Origin: DASTHG01 sp041498155
Lineage (GTDB): Bacteria > Gemmatimonadota > Gemmatimonadetes > Gemmatimonadales > GWC2-71-9
DNA: 11,472 nt
Direction: 5' to 3'
NCBI GenBank assembly: GCA_041498155.1
Contig: JBGQHV010000109.1
Span: 1-11,472, forward strand
Shown here: positions 1 through 7,087 of the stretch, one piece after another
Numbering within the stretch: position 1 is the first letter of the stretch
Layout: every line of letters begins with the position of its first letter
Position numbers and translations under genes: made by a program
The notes under the pieces: generated by a model
Databases searched by the model: none
Seen by the model: the letters and a program-made list of their open reading frames with translations, nothing else
What the model was told of the DNA's origin: nothing

Positions 1-425
1 GCGCGGACTTCCCCCAGCGTGCGCGCCAGCGGCTTCTGGATGAAGGCGTGCTTGCCGAGCTTCATCGCCAGCAGTCCCGCCGCGGCGTGCGAATGGTCCG
101 GGATCGATACGGTCACCGCGTCGATACTCTTGCCTTCCTTGTCGAGCATCTCGCGGTAATCCCGGTACCGCCTGGCCTGGGGGTAATTCTGGAACGCGTC
201 GAGCGCCATCTTCCAGTCAACGTCGCACAACGCGTAGATGTTCTCCGAGGCGACGCCGTCGATGTCGCTGCGCCCTTTGCCGCCGCAGCCGATGCAGGCG
301 ATGTTGAGTTTGTCGCTGGGCGCCCGAAACCCGCGTCCCAGCACGTGCCGCGGCACGATGGTGAACGCGGCGCCGGCGGCGACGTCGCCCACGAACGTGC
401 GTCGCGTGATGCGCTTCCGAGCCAT
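1..425 (-). CDS. Exported Gfo/Idh/MocA family oxidoreductase (N-terminal part, cut by window edge)
   Basis: Only the first 141 codons are in the window. The protein opens with a Tat-type signal (twin arginine R8-R9 followed by TFVGD, then an Ala-rich hydrophobic stretch). A Rossmann NAD(P)-binding start follows at residues 40-51 (LNIACIGCGGKG). DAVTVSIPDHSHA (102-114) and the QKPLARTLGEVR stretch (130-141) are the conserved second half of the nucleotide-binding domain. The usual EKP triad reads QKP here, as in other exported members of the family that I know of. The start has a clear Shine-Dalgarno (AAGGAG, 433-438) seven bases upstream. It sits 15 bases after the MFS gene, so it is the third gene of the operon. 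Members oxidise or reduce sugars and cyclitols. Next to a DUF1080 protein, a role in making or using 3-keto sugars outside the cytoplasm is likely (inference). The exact substrate cannot be read from this part. Confidence 0.93.
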   Translation of the reverse strand, partial: MARKRITRRTFVGDVAAGAAFTIVPRHVLGRGFRAPSDKLNIACIGCGGKGRSDIDGVASENIYALCDVDWKMALDAFQNYPQARRYRDYREMLDKEGKSIDAVTVSIPDHSHAAAGLLAMKLGKHAFIQKPLARTLGEVR

Positions 426-440
426 ACGATTTCTCCTTAT

Positions 441-1637
441 CTATGCCTTCGCCTTTGCTCGTGGTCTGAACGCCACCGCAAAAATCAGGAAAATCGCCAA
501 CGCCCCGATAGCTGGGACCGTCCAGATTCCACGCCAGTCATGCGTTCCGCCCGGCAGCCGATACGCATCGACTACTCGACCGGCGACGACGACCGCCCCG
601 ATGAAATAGCCGAGGCCATTGGTGACGAGATTGAGGAACCCCTGCGCGGCCGCCCGGATCTTCGGCCCCGCTTGCTCATCGGTGTAGATCTGCCCGCTCA
701 CAAAGAAAAAGTCGTAGCACACGCCGTGCAGCAGGATCCCGGCGTAGATGAGCCACATCATCGACCCGGCATTGCCGTATCCAAACGCCAGATACCGCAG
801 CCCCCAGGCCAGCATGCCGCCCAGCATGATCCACTTGATGCCGAAGCGTTTCAGGAACACCGGCAGCAGCACCATGAAGATGATTTCGGACATCTGCCCG
901 AACGTCTGGATGAACGCCGGATCGGGGGCGTGGATCTCGTTCAGGAATGGATTCGCGAACGCGTAGTAGAACTGAAGCGGGATACACAAGAGGAAGGACC
1001 CTAGCACGAACACGAGGAACGAGCGGTCTTTGAGCAGCTGCAGTGCATCGAGGCCGAACGCATCGCGCACGCTGAACGGCGCCCCCGCCGCCTTGGGCGG
1101 CGTGTGTGGCAACACCAGGGAAAACAGGCCGAGCACCACCGACGCCCCGGCGGCGAGCCGCATCGGCACCGCCTGCGCGTCGGCGTGCAACACCTTTCCC
1201 ACGATGATCCCGGCCACGATCCAGCCGATCGTTCCGAGCACCCGGATCAACGGGAAATCGCGCGCCGGGTCCTGGACGTGATGGAACGAGATCGAGTTGG
1301 TGAGCGACAGCGTCGGCATGTAACACAACGCGTAGAGAATCAGCGCGGGATAAAACGTGGCGAAGGTGACCCGGGTGGACACGTACCACATGACCGCGGC
1401 GCCCAGCAAGTGCAGCAGGGCGAGCAGCTTCTCGGTGGCGAAAAACCGGTCGGCCACCATGCCGATGAAGAACGGCGTCACCAGCGCGGCGATCGCCGTC
1501 GCGGCGTAGGCGTAGCCCACCTCGCGGCCGGTGAACTGCAGCGTCTGGCCGAGGTAGGTCCCCATCGTGACGAACCACGCCCCCCAGATGAAGTACTGGA
1601 GGAACATCATGGCGGAGAGTCGGACGCGAACGCTCAC
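441..1637 (-). CDS. MFS permease, nucleoside:H+ symporter-like
   Basis: The product is 398 residues with about twelve hydrophobic membrane spans, the usual size for a major facilitator. The opening RLSAMMFLQYFIWGAWFVTMGTYL region and the later LPVFLKRFGIKW and YDFFFVSGQIYTDE stretches resemble the NupG/XapB-like nucleoside:H+ symporter family. I chose the GTG at 1637 because it overlaps the DUF1080 stop by four bases (GTGA) and gives the expected short N-terminus. The frame stays open upstream to 2225, but that part lies antisense-in-frame to nothing conserved and overlaps the DUF1080 gene. Homologues of this branch often sit beside exported Gfo/Idh/MocA and DUF1080 genes, so the cargo may be a sugar or sugar derivative rather than a nucleoside (inference). 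It ends with a basic tail (RPRAKAKA). Confidence 0.92.
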   Translation of the reverse strand: MSVRVRLSAMMFLQYFIWGAWFVTMGTYLGQTLQFTGREVGYAYAATAIAALVTPFFIGMVADRFFATEKLLALLHLLGAAVMWYVSTRVTFATFYPALILYALCYMPTLSLTNSISFHHVQDPARDFPLIRVLGTIGWIVAGIIVGKVLHADAQAVPMRLAAGASVVLGLFSLVLPHTPPKAAGAPFSVRDAFGLDALQLLKDRSFLVFVLGSFLLCIPLQFYYAFANPFLNEIHAPDPAFIQTFGQMSEIIFMVLLPVFLKRFGIKWIMLGGMLAWGLRYLAFGYGNAGSMMWLIYAGILLHGVCYDFFFVSGQIYTDEQAGPKIRAAAQGFLNLVTNGLGYFIGAVVVAGRVVDAYRLPGGTHDWRGIWTVPAIGALAIFLIFAVAFRPRAKAKA

Positions 1638-2380
1638 GGCAGCACCCGGATCTTGATGCTGCGGTAGGCGACCCAGTCGCCGTGATCCTGCAGCCCGATG
1701 AACCCTTCGGTGTTGCGGCCATAGCGCGGGTGGGGCGCGAACTTGCTGCCGTGCACCCGCATCTCCCAGTCGGGGCTCCACAGCTCGTACTGCAGCATGC
1801 GGACGCCATTGAGCCAGTGTTCCACGTGGCGGCCGTTGACGATGATGCGCACCTGATTCCATTGGCCCGCGGGCCGGACGATCCCCGACGGGGCCTCGTA
1901 CAGGCCGTAGTCGGAGCCCGCCGCCGTGAGCCGCGACTTGCCGTCGGGGTGGCGCGCGTCGTCGAGCACCTGCATCTCCGGCGCCGTCCAGTAGATCGCG
2001 TCGTCGTCTTCGCTCGCCCGATAGAAGATCCCGCTGTTGCCGCCGGGCACGACCTTCCACTCCAGCGTGAGCTCGAAGTTCTTGAATTTCTGGGTGGTCA
2101 CGATGTCGCCGCCCTCGCCGGTGCGCGTCAGCGCCCCGTCCACGACCTTCCACGCGGCAGGAATCGAGGTCTTCCTGAAGCCGCGCCAGCCGTCGGTCGT
2201 GCGCCCATCGAACAGCAGCCGCCATCCGGCCACCCGCTCGGCGGACGTCAGTGTGTTGGTGGCGGCGCTCGCCGGGGCGGGCGCTGGAGCGGTGGGCCGC
2301 GGGGCGCCGGGCGAGGAGCAGGCGCCCAGCGTCGCGCTCAGCGCGAGCACGGCCCGGAATGGGGAACGTGATGGGATCAT
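1634..2380 (-). CDS. DUF1080 (3-keto-disaccharide hydrolase domain) lipoprotein
   Basis: The product is 248 residues. The N-terminus is a lipoprotein signal: basic start, hydrophobic core and a lipobox LGAC with the lipidated cysteine at residue 21. An Ala/Pro-rich linker to about residue 40 follows. The DUF1080 concanavalin-like fold fills about residues 54-247, with WRLLFDGRTTDGWRGF, GGNSGIFYR, the EMQVLDD strand, and a C-terminal GFIGLQDHGDWVAYRSIKIR motif typical of the family. Characterised members of PF06439 cleave 3-keto-glycosides made by a Gfo/Idh/MocA dehydrogenase, and such a gene lies two positions downstream. The protein is probably anchored facing the periplasm. The start ATG has no Shine-Dalgarno; a TAGTCT box ends seven bases before it, which suggests a leaderless message. 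A longer open frame runs up to 2698 but it overlaps the divergent DUF2784 gene and encodes nothing recognisable. Confidence 0.93.
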   Translation of the reverse strand: MIPSRSPFRAVLALSATLGACSSPGAPRPTAPAPAPASAATNTLTSAERVAGWRLLFDGRTTDGWRGFRKTSIPAAWKVVDGALTRTGEGGDIVTTQKFKNFELTLEWKVVPGGNSGIFYRASEDDDAIYWTAPEMQVLDDARHPDGKSRLTAAGSDYGLYEAPSGIVRPAGQWNQVRIIVNGRHVEHWLNGVRMLQYELWSPDWEMRVHGSKFAPHPRYGRNTEGFIGLQDHGDWVAYRSIKIRVLP

Positions 2381-2387
2381 GGGCACT

Positions 2388-2416
2388 AGACTACGTCTCG
2401 CTGCCGGATTCGGCCA
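2388..2416 (-). promoter_or_regulatory. Candidate leaderless promoter of the DUF1080 operon
   Basis: On the minus strand a -10-like TAGTCT (2388-2393) ends seven bases before the DUF1080 ATG. A weak -35 (TGGCCG, 2411-2416) lies 17 bases further up. The position predicts transcription starting at or next to the start codon, in line with the lack of a ribosome binding site. The -35 match is poor, so the call rests on the -10 box and its spacing. Confidence 0.45.
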
Positions 2417-2422
2417 GCGCAG

Positions 2423-2450
2423 TTGCCGACATGCATCGAGTACGTAGAAT
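2423..2450 (+). promoter_or_regulatory. Candidate leaderless promoter of the DUF2784 operon
   Basis: TTGCCG (2423-2428) and TAGAAT (2445-2450) are spaced by 16 bases and match the sigma-70 consensus at 4 of 6 and 5 of 6 positions. The start codon at 2459 begins eight bases after the -10 box, so the message would have almost no leader. No Shine-Dalgarno is present. This placement also argues against translation starting at the upstream in-frame TTG at 2423, which is inside the -35 box. Confidence 0.55.
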
Positions 2451-2458
2451 CCACACGC

Positions 2459-2827
2459 ATGCTCTACCGCCTCGCCGCCGACGGCATCATGCTGCTCCAC
2501 TTCGCCTACATCGTGTTCGTGGTAGGCGGCGCGCTCCTCGTGTTGCGGCATCGCTGGTGGATGTGGCTCCACCTGCCCGCCGTCGCGTGGGGCGTGTGGG
2601 TCGAGTTCTTCGTCAAGACCTGCCCGCTCACGCCGCTGGAGAACGCGCTGCGGGCGCGCGCAGGGCAGGAGGGATACCCGGGGGGATTCATCAACCACTA
2701 TATCGGACGCGTGATCTATCCCGAGGGACTGACCGCGCGAGGACAGATCGCGATCGGGGGAATCGTGCTGCTCGTCAATCTGCTGCTGTACTGGTGGGTC
2801 TGGCGGCGGGCCCGAGGCGCCGCGTGA
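2459..2827 (+). CDS. DUF2784 family small membrane protein
   Basis: The product is 122 residues with three hydrophobic segments: near residues 8-30 (MLLHFAYIVFVVGGALLVL), 34-54, and 98-116 near the C-terminus. The family's fixed features are all present: the LLHFAYIVFVV start, the WWMWLHLPAVAWGVWVEF span, the KTCPLTPLEN motif with its cysteine, the GYPGGFINHYI turn and the IYPEGL stretch. The function of DUF2784 is not known. I start at ATG 2459 because family members begin MLYRL-like and a promoter lies immediately upstream. It is the first gene of a plus-strand operon, and its TGA overlaps the next gene's GTG by four bases. Confidence 0.92.
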   Translation: MLYRLAADGIMLLHFAYIVFVVGGALLVLRHRWWMWLHLPAVAWGVWVEFFVKTCPLTPLENALRARAGQEGYPGGFINHYIGRVIYPEGLTARGQIAIGGIVLLVNLLLYWWVWRRARGAA

Positions 2828-3305
2828 GCGCCGCCGACGGGACGATCCGGCGCCTCGCGGGCGATGCGGACTTGCCGGAGTGCGCCCGCATGATGGCCGA
2901 GTCGGAGCCGTGGATCACGCTGGGACGCACCGTGGAGGCGTCGATCCGCACACTGCGGGATCCCGGCAAGAAGTGTACGTCAGTGAGGACGAGGGACGGA
3001 TCGTCGGGTTCGTGGTGATCGACCTGCGTGGCCCGTTCCCGGGGTACATCCAGACCGTATGTGTCCGGGCCGGCGCTCGCGGCCAGGGACACGGCGCCCA
3101 GCTCATCACCTGGGCCGAGGCCCGTATCTTCCAGGAGAGCCCGAACGTGTTCATGTGCGTTTCTACCTTCAATCCGGACGCCCGCCGCCTCTACGAGCGG
3201 CTTGGCTACACGGTCGTGGGCCAGCTCCCGGAATACCTGGTGCGCGGGCACGGCGAGGTGTTGCTCCGCAAGTCCCGGGGTCCCTGGTCGGAATACCGCC
3301 GATGA
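2824..3305 (+). pseudogene. GNAT family N-acetyltransferase, interrupted by a one-base frameshift
   Basis: The first part reads from GTG 2824 (TIRRLAGDADLPECARMMAESE, then WITLGRT and TLRDPGK) but this frame stops at 3018. The rest of the acetyltransferase continues in the -1 frame from about 2970: EVYVSEDEGRIVGFVV, GPFPGYIQTV, the acetyl-CoA loop RGQGHG in motif A, and ARRLYERLGYTVVG near the end. Restoring one G near 2968-2972 (AAG GAA GTG) gives a seamless protein of about 160 residues, the normal family size. The join contains no X-XXY-YYZ slippery heptamer, so a programmed shift is unlikely. It is either a real mutation or a sequencing or assembly error. Both ends keep the operon's 4-base overlaps (GTGA with DUF2784, ATGA with the next gene), which suggests the gene was intact until recently. 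The acceptor substrate is unknown. Confidence 0.85.
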
Positions 3306-5590
3306 TCCGGACTCCACACGGCCGCGCACTGTCCGCCGTCCTCCTCACCCTGCCCGCCGCGTCGCTGGCGGCACAGGACTCGGTCCCCGCACGCGCCGAG
3401 TACGCGGCCACCGCCGCGCTGCTCACGCGGTTCATCGAGCACGAGATGTCCGACAAGGACCTGCCCGCCGTGTCGGTCGTGCTGGTGGACGGCACCGAGA
3501 TCGTGTGGGCGCGCGGCTTCGGCCATGCGCGGCCGCGCGACAGCGTGTCGGCCACCGCCAATACGGTGTACCGCGTCGGCTCGGTGTCAAAGCTGTTCAC
3601 CGATATCGCCCTGATGCGGCTCGTCGATCGGGGGAAACTGGACCTCGACGCCCCGATCACGCGCTACCTGCCGGACTTTCACCCCGCCAATCCCTTTGGC
3701 GAGGCGATCACCCTGCGCCACCTGATCACACACCATGCGGGGTTGGTGCGAGAGCCCCCGGTCGGGAGCTACTTCGACTCCACCGCACCGCCGCTCGCGG
3801 CGATCGTGACGAGCCTCAACCGTACCGCGCTCGTGTACCGACCCGGGACGCGCTACAAGTACTCCAACGCCGGGGCGCAAACCGCCGGCTTCGCGCTGGA
3901 ACGCGCCGTGGGACAGCCGCTTGCCCGCTACCTGCGCGACTCGGTGCTGGTCCCGCTCGGCATGACCCGCAGCGCGTTCTTCGAGCCGGGTCCGGAGCTG
4001 TCGCCCGATCTCGCCGCCGCCTCCATGTGGGGCTCCGACGGCCGCCGCTTCACCGCACCGACCTTCGTCCGCAACACGCCCGGCGGCGCCCTCTACACGA
4101 CTGTCGCCGACCTGGGACGCTTCCTCACAAGCCTGTTCGCCGATTCGAACCCTGTCGTGTCCCACGCAACCCTGGAGCGCATGTGGGCCGACAGCGGTCT
4201 CGGGTTCTTCGTGTCCAGTTTCGACGGCCACCGCCGGGTTGGACACATCGGCGCGATCTACGGGTTCGCCACCACCCTCGCCGCGTTGCCGGACGACAAG
4301 CTCGGCGTGGTGGTGGTCACCACGCTGGATGGCGCCAACCGCGTGACGGACCGCGTGGCCGACGCCGCCCTGCGCGTCATGCTCGCCCGAAGCGTTGGTG
4401 CGCCGCTCCCCGAGCCCGCTGTCACCGCTCCCCTGGCGTCCGGTGTGGGGCGATCGGCCGCGGGCCACTACGCGCGAGGATCGCGGACGATCGACCTGCT
4501 CGAGCGCTCCGGTGAGCTGTTCGTGTCCCGCGACGGGAGCGCGGTGCCCGCGCGGGTACGGACGCTGGGCGACAGCCTCACGTTCGACGACCCGCTGACG
4601 TTCGGCGGATCGGTGCGACTGCTCGCCGGAGCGGTCGTCGTGAACGGGGACACGTTCGCCCGCACCCCCGAGGTGACGCCCGCGCCGCCACCCGCCCGCT
4701 GGACCCGGCTGCTCGGGGAATACGGCTGGGCGTACCAGACGCTGTTCGTATTCGAGCGCGCCGGCCGTTTGCACGCGCTGGTCCAGTGGACGGAAGACGA
4801 TGCCATGACGCGGATCGCCGACACCGTCTTCGCGTTCCCCGCGTCCAGCATGTATCAGGGCGAGCGCCTCATCTTCCGAGCGGGCAGCGCCATCGTCGGA
4901 GCCGTCGCCTTCCCACACCGCGCGATCGGCCCGCAAGGCGGTGGGCAGCTCAAGGTGACCCCGGTGCATCCGGTGGCCGAGCTGCTCGCCGCGGCGCGGA
5001 CCGCGACGCCGCCCGCCGAGAGCGGCAGCTTTCGCCCACCGGAGCTCGTGGACCTGGCCACACTCGACTCCACGATCCGGTTCGATATCCGGTATGCCAC
5101 GACCAACAACTTCCTGGGCAGCGTGTTCTACTCGACCGCCCACGCGTTTCTGCAACGTCCCGCCGCGGAGGCGTTGCTGCGCGCGCAGCGCCGCCTCCGC
5201 CCCATGGGCTACGGCCTGCTGATTCATGACGGGTATCGGCCCTGGTACGTGACCAAGACGTTCTGGGACGCCACGCCCCCCGCGCTGCGCTGGCTCGTCG
5301 CCAATCCGGCGAACGGGTCGCGCCACAACCGGGGCTGCGCCGTCGACCTGACGCTGTACGACCTGCGCACCGGCCGGCCGATCGACATGGGCGGGACCTA
5401 CGACGAGACGACCGAGCGATCCTACCCGGACTACCCGGTGACCACCGGTCTCCAGCGCTGGCGCCGCGACGTGCTGCGCCAGGCGATGGAAGGGGAAGGC
5501 TTCACCCGGATCTCGAACGAGTGGTGGCACTTCGACTACCGGGACTGGCGCAGCTATCCGATCTTGAACGTCCCCTTCGAGCAGCTGTGA
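3302..5590 (+). CDS. Secreted fusion: class C beta-lactamase-like serine hydrolase plus VanX-type D-Ala-D-Ala dipeptidase
   Basis: The product is 762 residues with a signal peptide (about 1-24, cleavage near SLA-AQDS). The serine hydrolase domain (about 38-365) has the nucleophile motif SVSK (S94-K97), YSN (Y187-N189) and HIG (315-317) in place of KTG, all typical of class C beta-lactamase/DD-peptidase folds. Two short beta-rich stretches follow (about 382-455 and 462-555), the kind often seen behind such domains. The C-terminal part (about 578-762) is a peptidase family M15 D-Ala-D-Ala dipeptidase. It has GYRP with R646, SRHNRGCAVD with zinc ligands H675 and D682, and EWWH with catalytic E740 and zinc ligand H743; these spacings match VanX. 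All catalytic residues are present in both halves. Likely site is the periplasm or outside, acting on D-amino acid peptides or peptidoglycan fragments (inference). Start ATG overlaps the GNAT stop (ATGA). Confidence 0.93.
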   Translation: MIRTPHGRALSAVLLTLPAASLAAQDSVPARAEYAATAALLTRFIEHEMSDKDLPAVSVVLVDGTEIVWARGFGHARPRDSVSATANTVYRVGSVSKLFTDIALMRLVDRGKLDLDAPITRYLPDFHPANPFGEAITLRHLITHHAGLVREPPVGSYFDSTAPPLAAIVTSLNRTALVYRPGTRYKYSNAGAQTAGFALERAVGQPLARYLRDSVLVPLGMTRSAFFEPGPELSPDLAAASMWGSDGRRFTAPTFVRNTPGGALYTTVADLGRFLTSLFADSNPVVSHATLERMWADSGLGFFVSSFDGHRRVGHIGAIYGFATTLAALPDDKLGVVVVTTLDGANRVTDRVADAALRVMLARSVGAPLPEPAVTAPLASGVGRSAAGHYARGSRTIDLLERSGELFVSRDGSAVPARVRTLGDSLTFDDPLTFGGSVRLLAGAVVVNGDTFARTPEVTPAPPPARWTRLLGEYGWAYQTLFVFERAGRLHALVQWTEDDAMTRIADTVFAFPASSMYQGERLIFRAGSAIVGAVAFPHRAIGPQGGGQLKVTPVHPVAELLAAARTATPPAESGSFRPPELVDLATLDSTIRFDIRYATTNNFLGSVFYSTAHAFLQRPAAEALLRAQRRLRPMGYGLLIHDGYRPWYVTKTFWDATPPALRWLVANPANGSRHNRGCAVDLTLYDLRTGRPIDMGGTYDETTERSYPDYPVTTGLQRWRRDVLRQAMEGEGFTRISNEWWHFDYRDWRSYPILNVPFEQL

Positions 5591-6249
5591 AGACCGCGCT
5601 TATCGCCGGCGCGACCGGCCTCGTCGGCAGCCAGTGCCTGGCCCGCCTCCTCGGTGAGCCCGGATACGAGCGGGTCGTCGCCCTCGTGCGTCGTCCGCTG
5701 CCGCATACCGACCCGAAACTCGATCAGCGGGTGATCGAGTTCGATCGCCTGGGGGCGGCCGGCGTCGAGTTCCCTGCCGCGAGCGACGTGTTCTGCTGCC
5801 TCGGCACGACCATGAGACAAGCCGGCTCGGAGGCGGCGTTCCGGCAGGTCGACTTCACCTATGTCGTGACCCTCGCGGCGCAGTCGCTCGACCACGGTGC
5901 GCGACAGTTTCTCCTGGTCAGCTCGCTGGGGGCGAACCCGGGGTCGAGGTTCTTCTACAATCGCGTCAAAGGCGAAACCGAGGCGGCGATCGCGGCGCTG
6001 CCGTTCGAGGCACGGCAGATCTTCCGCCCGTCGATCCTCCTGGGCGAGCGCGCCGAGAACCGGCCCGGGGAGCGCGCGGGGATCGCGGCGATGAAGGGGG
6101 CGTCGTTCCTGTTGATCGGACCGCTGCGCAAGTACCGACCGATCGATGCCGCGACGGTCGCGGCGGCCCTGGTGCGGGTGGCGCTACGCGCGCCGCGCGG
6201 CGTCAACATCTATGAATCCAACGACATCGAGCGCGCCGCTCGGAGCTAG
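5587..6249 (+). CDS. TIP30/HTATIP2-like NAD(P)-binding protein (atypical SDR)
   Basis: The product is 220 residues with a single Rossmann fold. The nucleotide loop is GATGLVG (residues 8-14), followed by VVALVRRPL at the end of strand two. CCLGTTMRQAGSEAAFRQVD and FLLVSSLGA are the conserved core strands. The catalytic-type YxxxK is Y124-N-R-V-K128. The set resembles the TIP30-like group of atypical short-chain dehydrogenases, whose bacterial members have no agreed substrate. I chose GTG 5587 because it overlaps the fusion gene's stop by four bases (GTGA) and places the glycine loop at the very N-terminus, as is normal. The frame is open further up to 5521, but that part lies inside the upstream gene. 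It closes the plus-strand operon. Confidence 0.9.
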   Translation: MKTALIAGATGLVGSQCLARLLGEPGYERVVALVRRPLPHTDPKLDQRVIEFDRLGAAGVEFPAASDVFCCLGTTMRQAGSEAAFRQVDFTYVVTLAAQSLDHGARQFLLVSSLGANPGSRFFYNRVKGETEAAIAALPFEARQIFRPSILLGERAENRPGERAGIAAMKGASFLLIGPLRKYRPIDAATVAAALVRVALRAPRGVNIYESNDIERAARS

Positions 6250-6259
6250 GGCACCTCGT

Positions 6260-6265
6260 TATATT
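6260..6265 (+). promoter_or_regulatory. Candidate -10 box for the Bax inhibitor-1 gene
   Basis: TATATT lies in the 50-base gap before the Bax inhibitor-1 gene and would give a leader of roughly 28 bases carrying the AAGGA ribosome binding site. I see no good -35 at the right spacing. A second box, TAGTCT (6278-6283), is too close to the Shine-Dalgarno to serve as well. Confidence 0.35.
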
Positions 6266-6299
6266 CTCCGCTTCCAATAGTCTTCCAGAAGGATGTGAC

Positions 6300-7043
6300 A
6301 TGGCCAATCCATTGCTGAACGACAAGGCCCTCCAGCGCGCCGCCCAGTATTCGCAGGCGGGCACCGGCGAGCTGATGTCGGTCGAAGGCGCGATCAACAA
6401 GTCGGCGTTCCTGCTGCTGCTGGTGGTCGGAGCCGCCACCTGGGTGTGGACCCGCTACTCCCAAACGCTCGACCTCGCCGCGGTGATGCCGTACATGTGG
6501 GGCGGGCTGATCGTGGGCATGGGTGCGGCGCTCGTGACCATTTTTCTGCCGGCCTGGGCGAGACTCAGCGCGCCGGTGTATGCGGCGGCGCAGGGCCTCG
6601 CGTTGGGCGCCATTTCGGCGCTGTACGAGCAACGGCTGCACGGCATCGTCTTCCAGGCCATCGGGCTCACCCTCGGCGTGCTGGCCGTGATGCTGCTGTT
6701 GTACCGCTCGGGCATCATCAAGGTGACCGACCGATTCCGCATGATCGTGTTCGCGGCGACGGGCGGCATCGCGCTGTTCTATCTCGTGTCCATCGTGCTG
6801 TCGTTCTTCCACGTGCAGATGCCCCTGCTGTACGGCGGCGGGACGGCGTCGATCGTGTTCAGCCTCGTGGTGGTCGTCATCGCCGCCATGAACCTCGCGA
6901 TCGATTTCGACTTCATCGCCCGCGGCGCGGAGCACGGCGCGCCGAAGTTCATGGAGTGGTATGCGGCATTCGGCCTCATGGTCACGCTGATCTGGCTGTA
7001 CCTGGAGATCCTGCGCCTGCTCGCCAATTCGCGGCGGCGCTGA
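6300..7043 (+). CDS. Bax inhibitor-1/YccA family membrane protein
   Basis: The product is 247 residues with a soluble N-terminus (about 1-32) and seven hydrophobic spans. The N-terminal NPLLN segment, the early ALGAISALYEQ span and the C-terminal NLAIDFDFI...GAPKFMEWYAAFGLMVTLIWLYLEILRLL region are characteristic of the bacterial branch of the BI-1 family (PF12811 type). The conserved acidic pair in the IDFDFI segment is present. Eukaryotic and BsYetJ-type relatives conduct or leak calcium in a pH-dependent way; the role of this branch is not settled. An AAGGA ribosome binding site sits a few bases before the ATG. It is probably transcribed on its own and ends at a strong hairpin that it shares with the convergent SRPBCC gene. 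Confidence 0.94.
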   Translation: MANPLLNDKALQRAAQYSQAGTGELMSVEGAINKSAFLLLLVVGAATWVWTRYSQTLDLAAVMPYMWGGLIVGMGAALVTIFLPAWARLSAPVYAAAQGLALGAISALYEQRLHGIVFQAIGLTLGVLAVMLLLYRSGIIKVTDRFRMIVFAATGGIALFYLVSIVLSFFHVQMPLLYGGGTASIVFSLVVVVIAAMNLAIDFDFIARGAEHGAPKFMEWYAAFGLMVTLIWLYLEILRLLANSRRR

Positions 7044-7050
7044 AATCGAT

Positions 7051-7084
7051 GCGGGCGGCGGGCCTGGGTCGGCCCGCCGCACGC
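7051..7084. terminator. GC-rich hairpin between convergent genes
   Basis: A perfect 10-base-pair stem (GCGGCGGGCC, 7055-7064, with GGCCCGCCGC, 7071-7080) closes a 6-base loop. Three further pairs extend it past a single mismatch at 7054/7081. It fills the 44-base gap between the convergent Bax inhibitor-1 and SRPBCC stop codons, so it can serve both strands. No T-tract follows on either side, so it is not a textbook intrinsic terminator. Confidence 0.7.
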
Positions 7085-7087
7085 GCA

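Noticed and set aside
2964..2976. Programmed ribosomal frameshift in the GNAT gene
   Set aside because: No X-XXY-YYZ slippery heptamer and no evident downstream stem; a plain one-base indel explains it.
3028..4515. Open frame of 495 codons on the plus strand overlapping GNAT and fusion genes
   Set aside because: Arg/Pro-rich low-information translation in a shifted frame of two real genes; no recognisable motif.
3587..5530. Open frame of 647 codons on the minus strand opposite the fusion gene
   Set aside because: It is rich in Arg, Gly and Ala with no domain or membrane pattern and is fully antisense to a gene with clear catalytic motifs; GC-rich codon bias explains the open frame.
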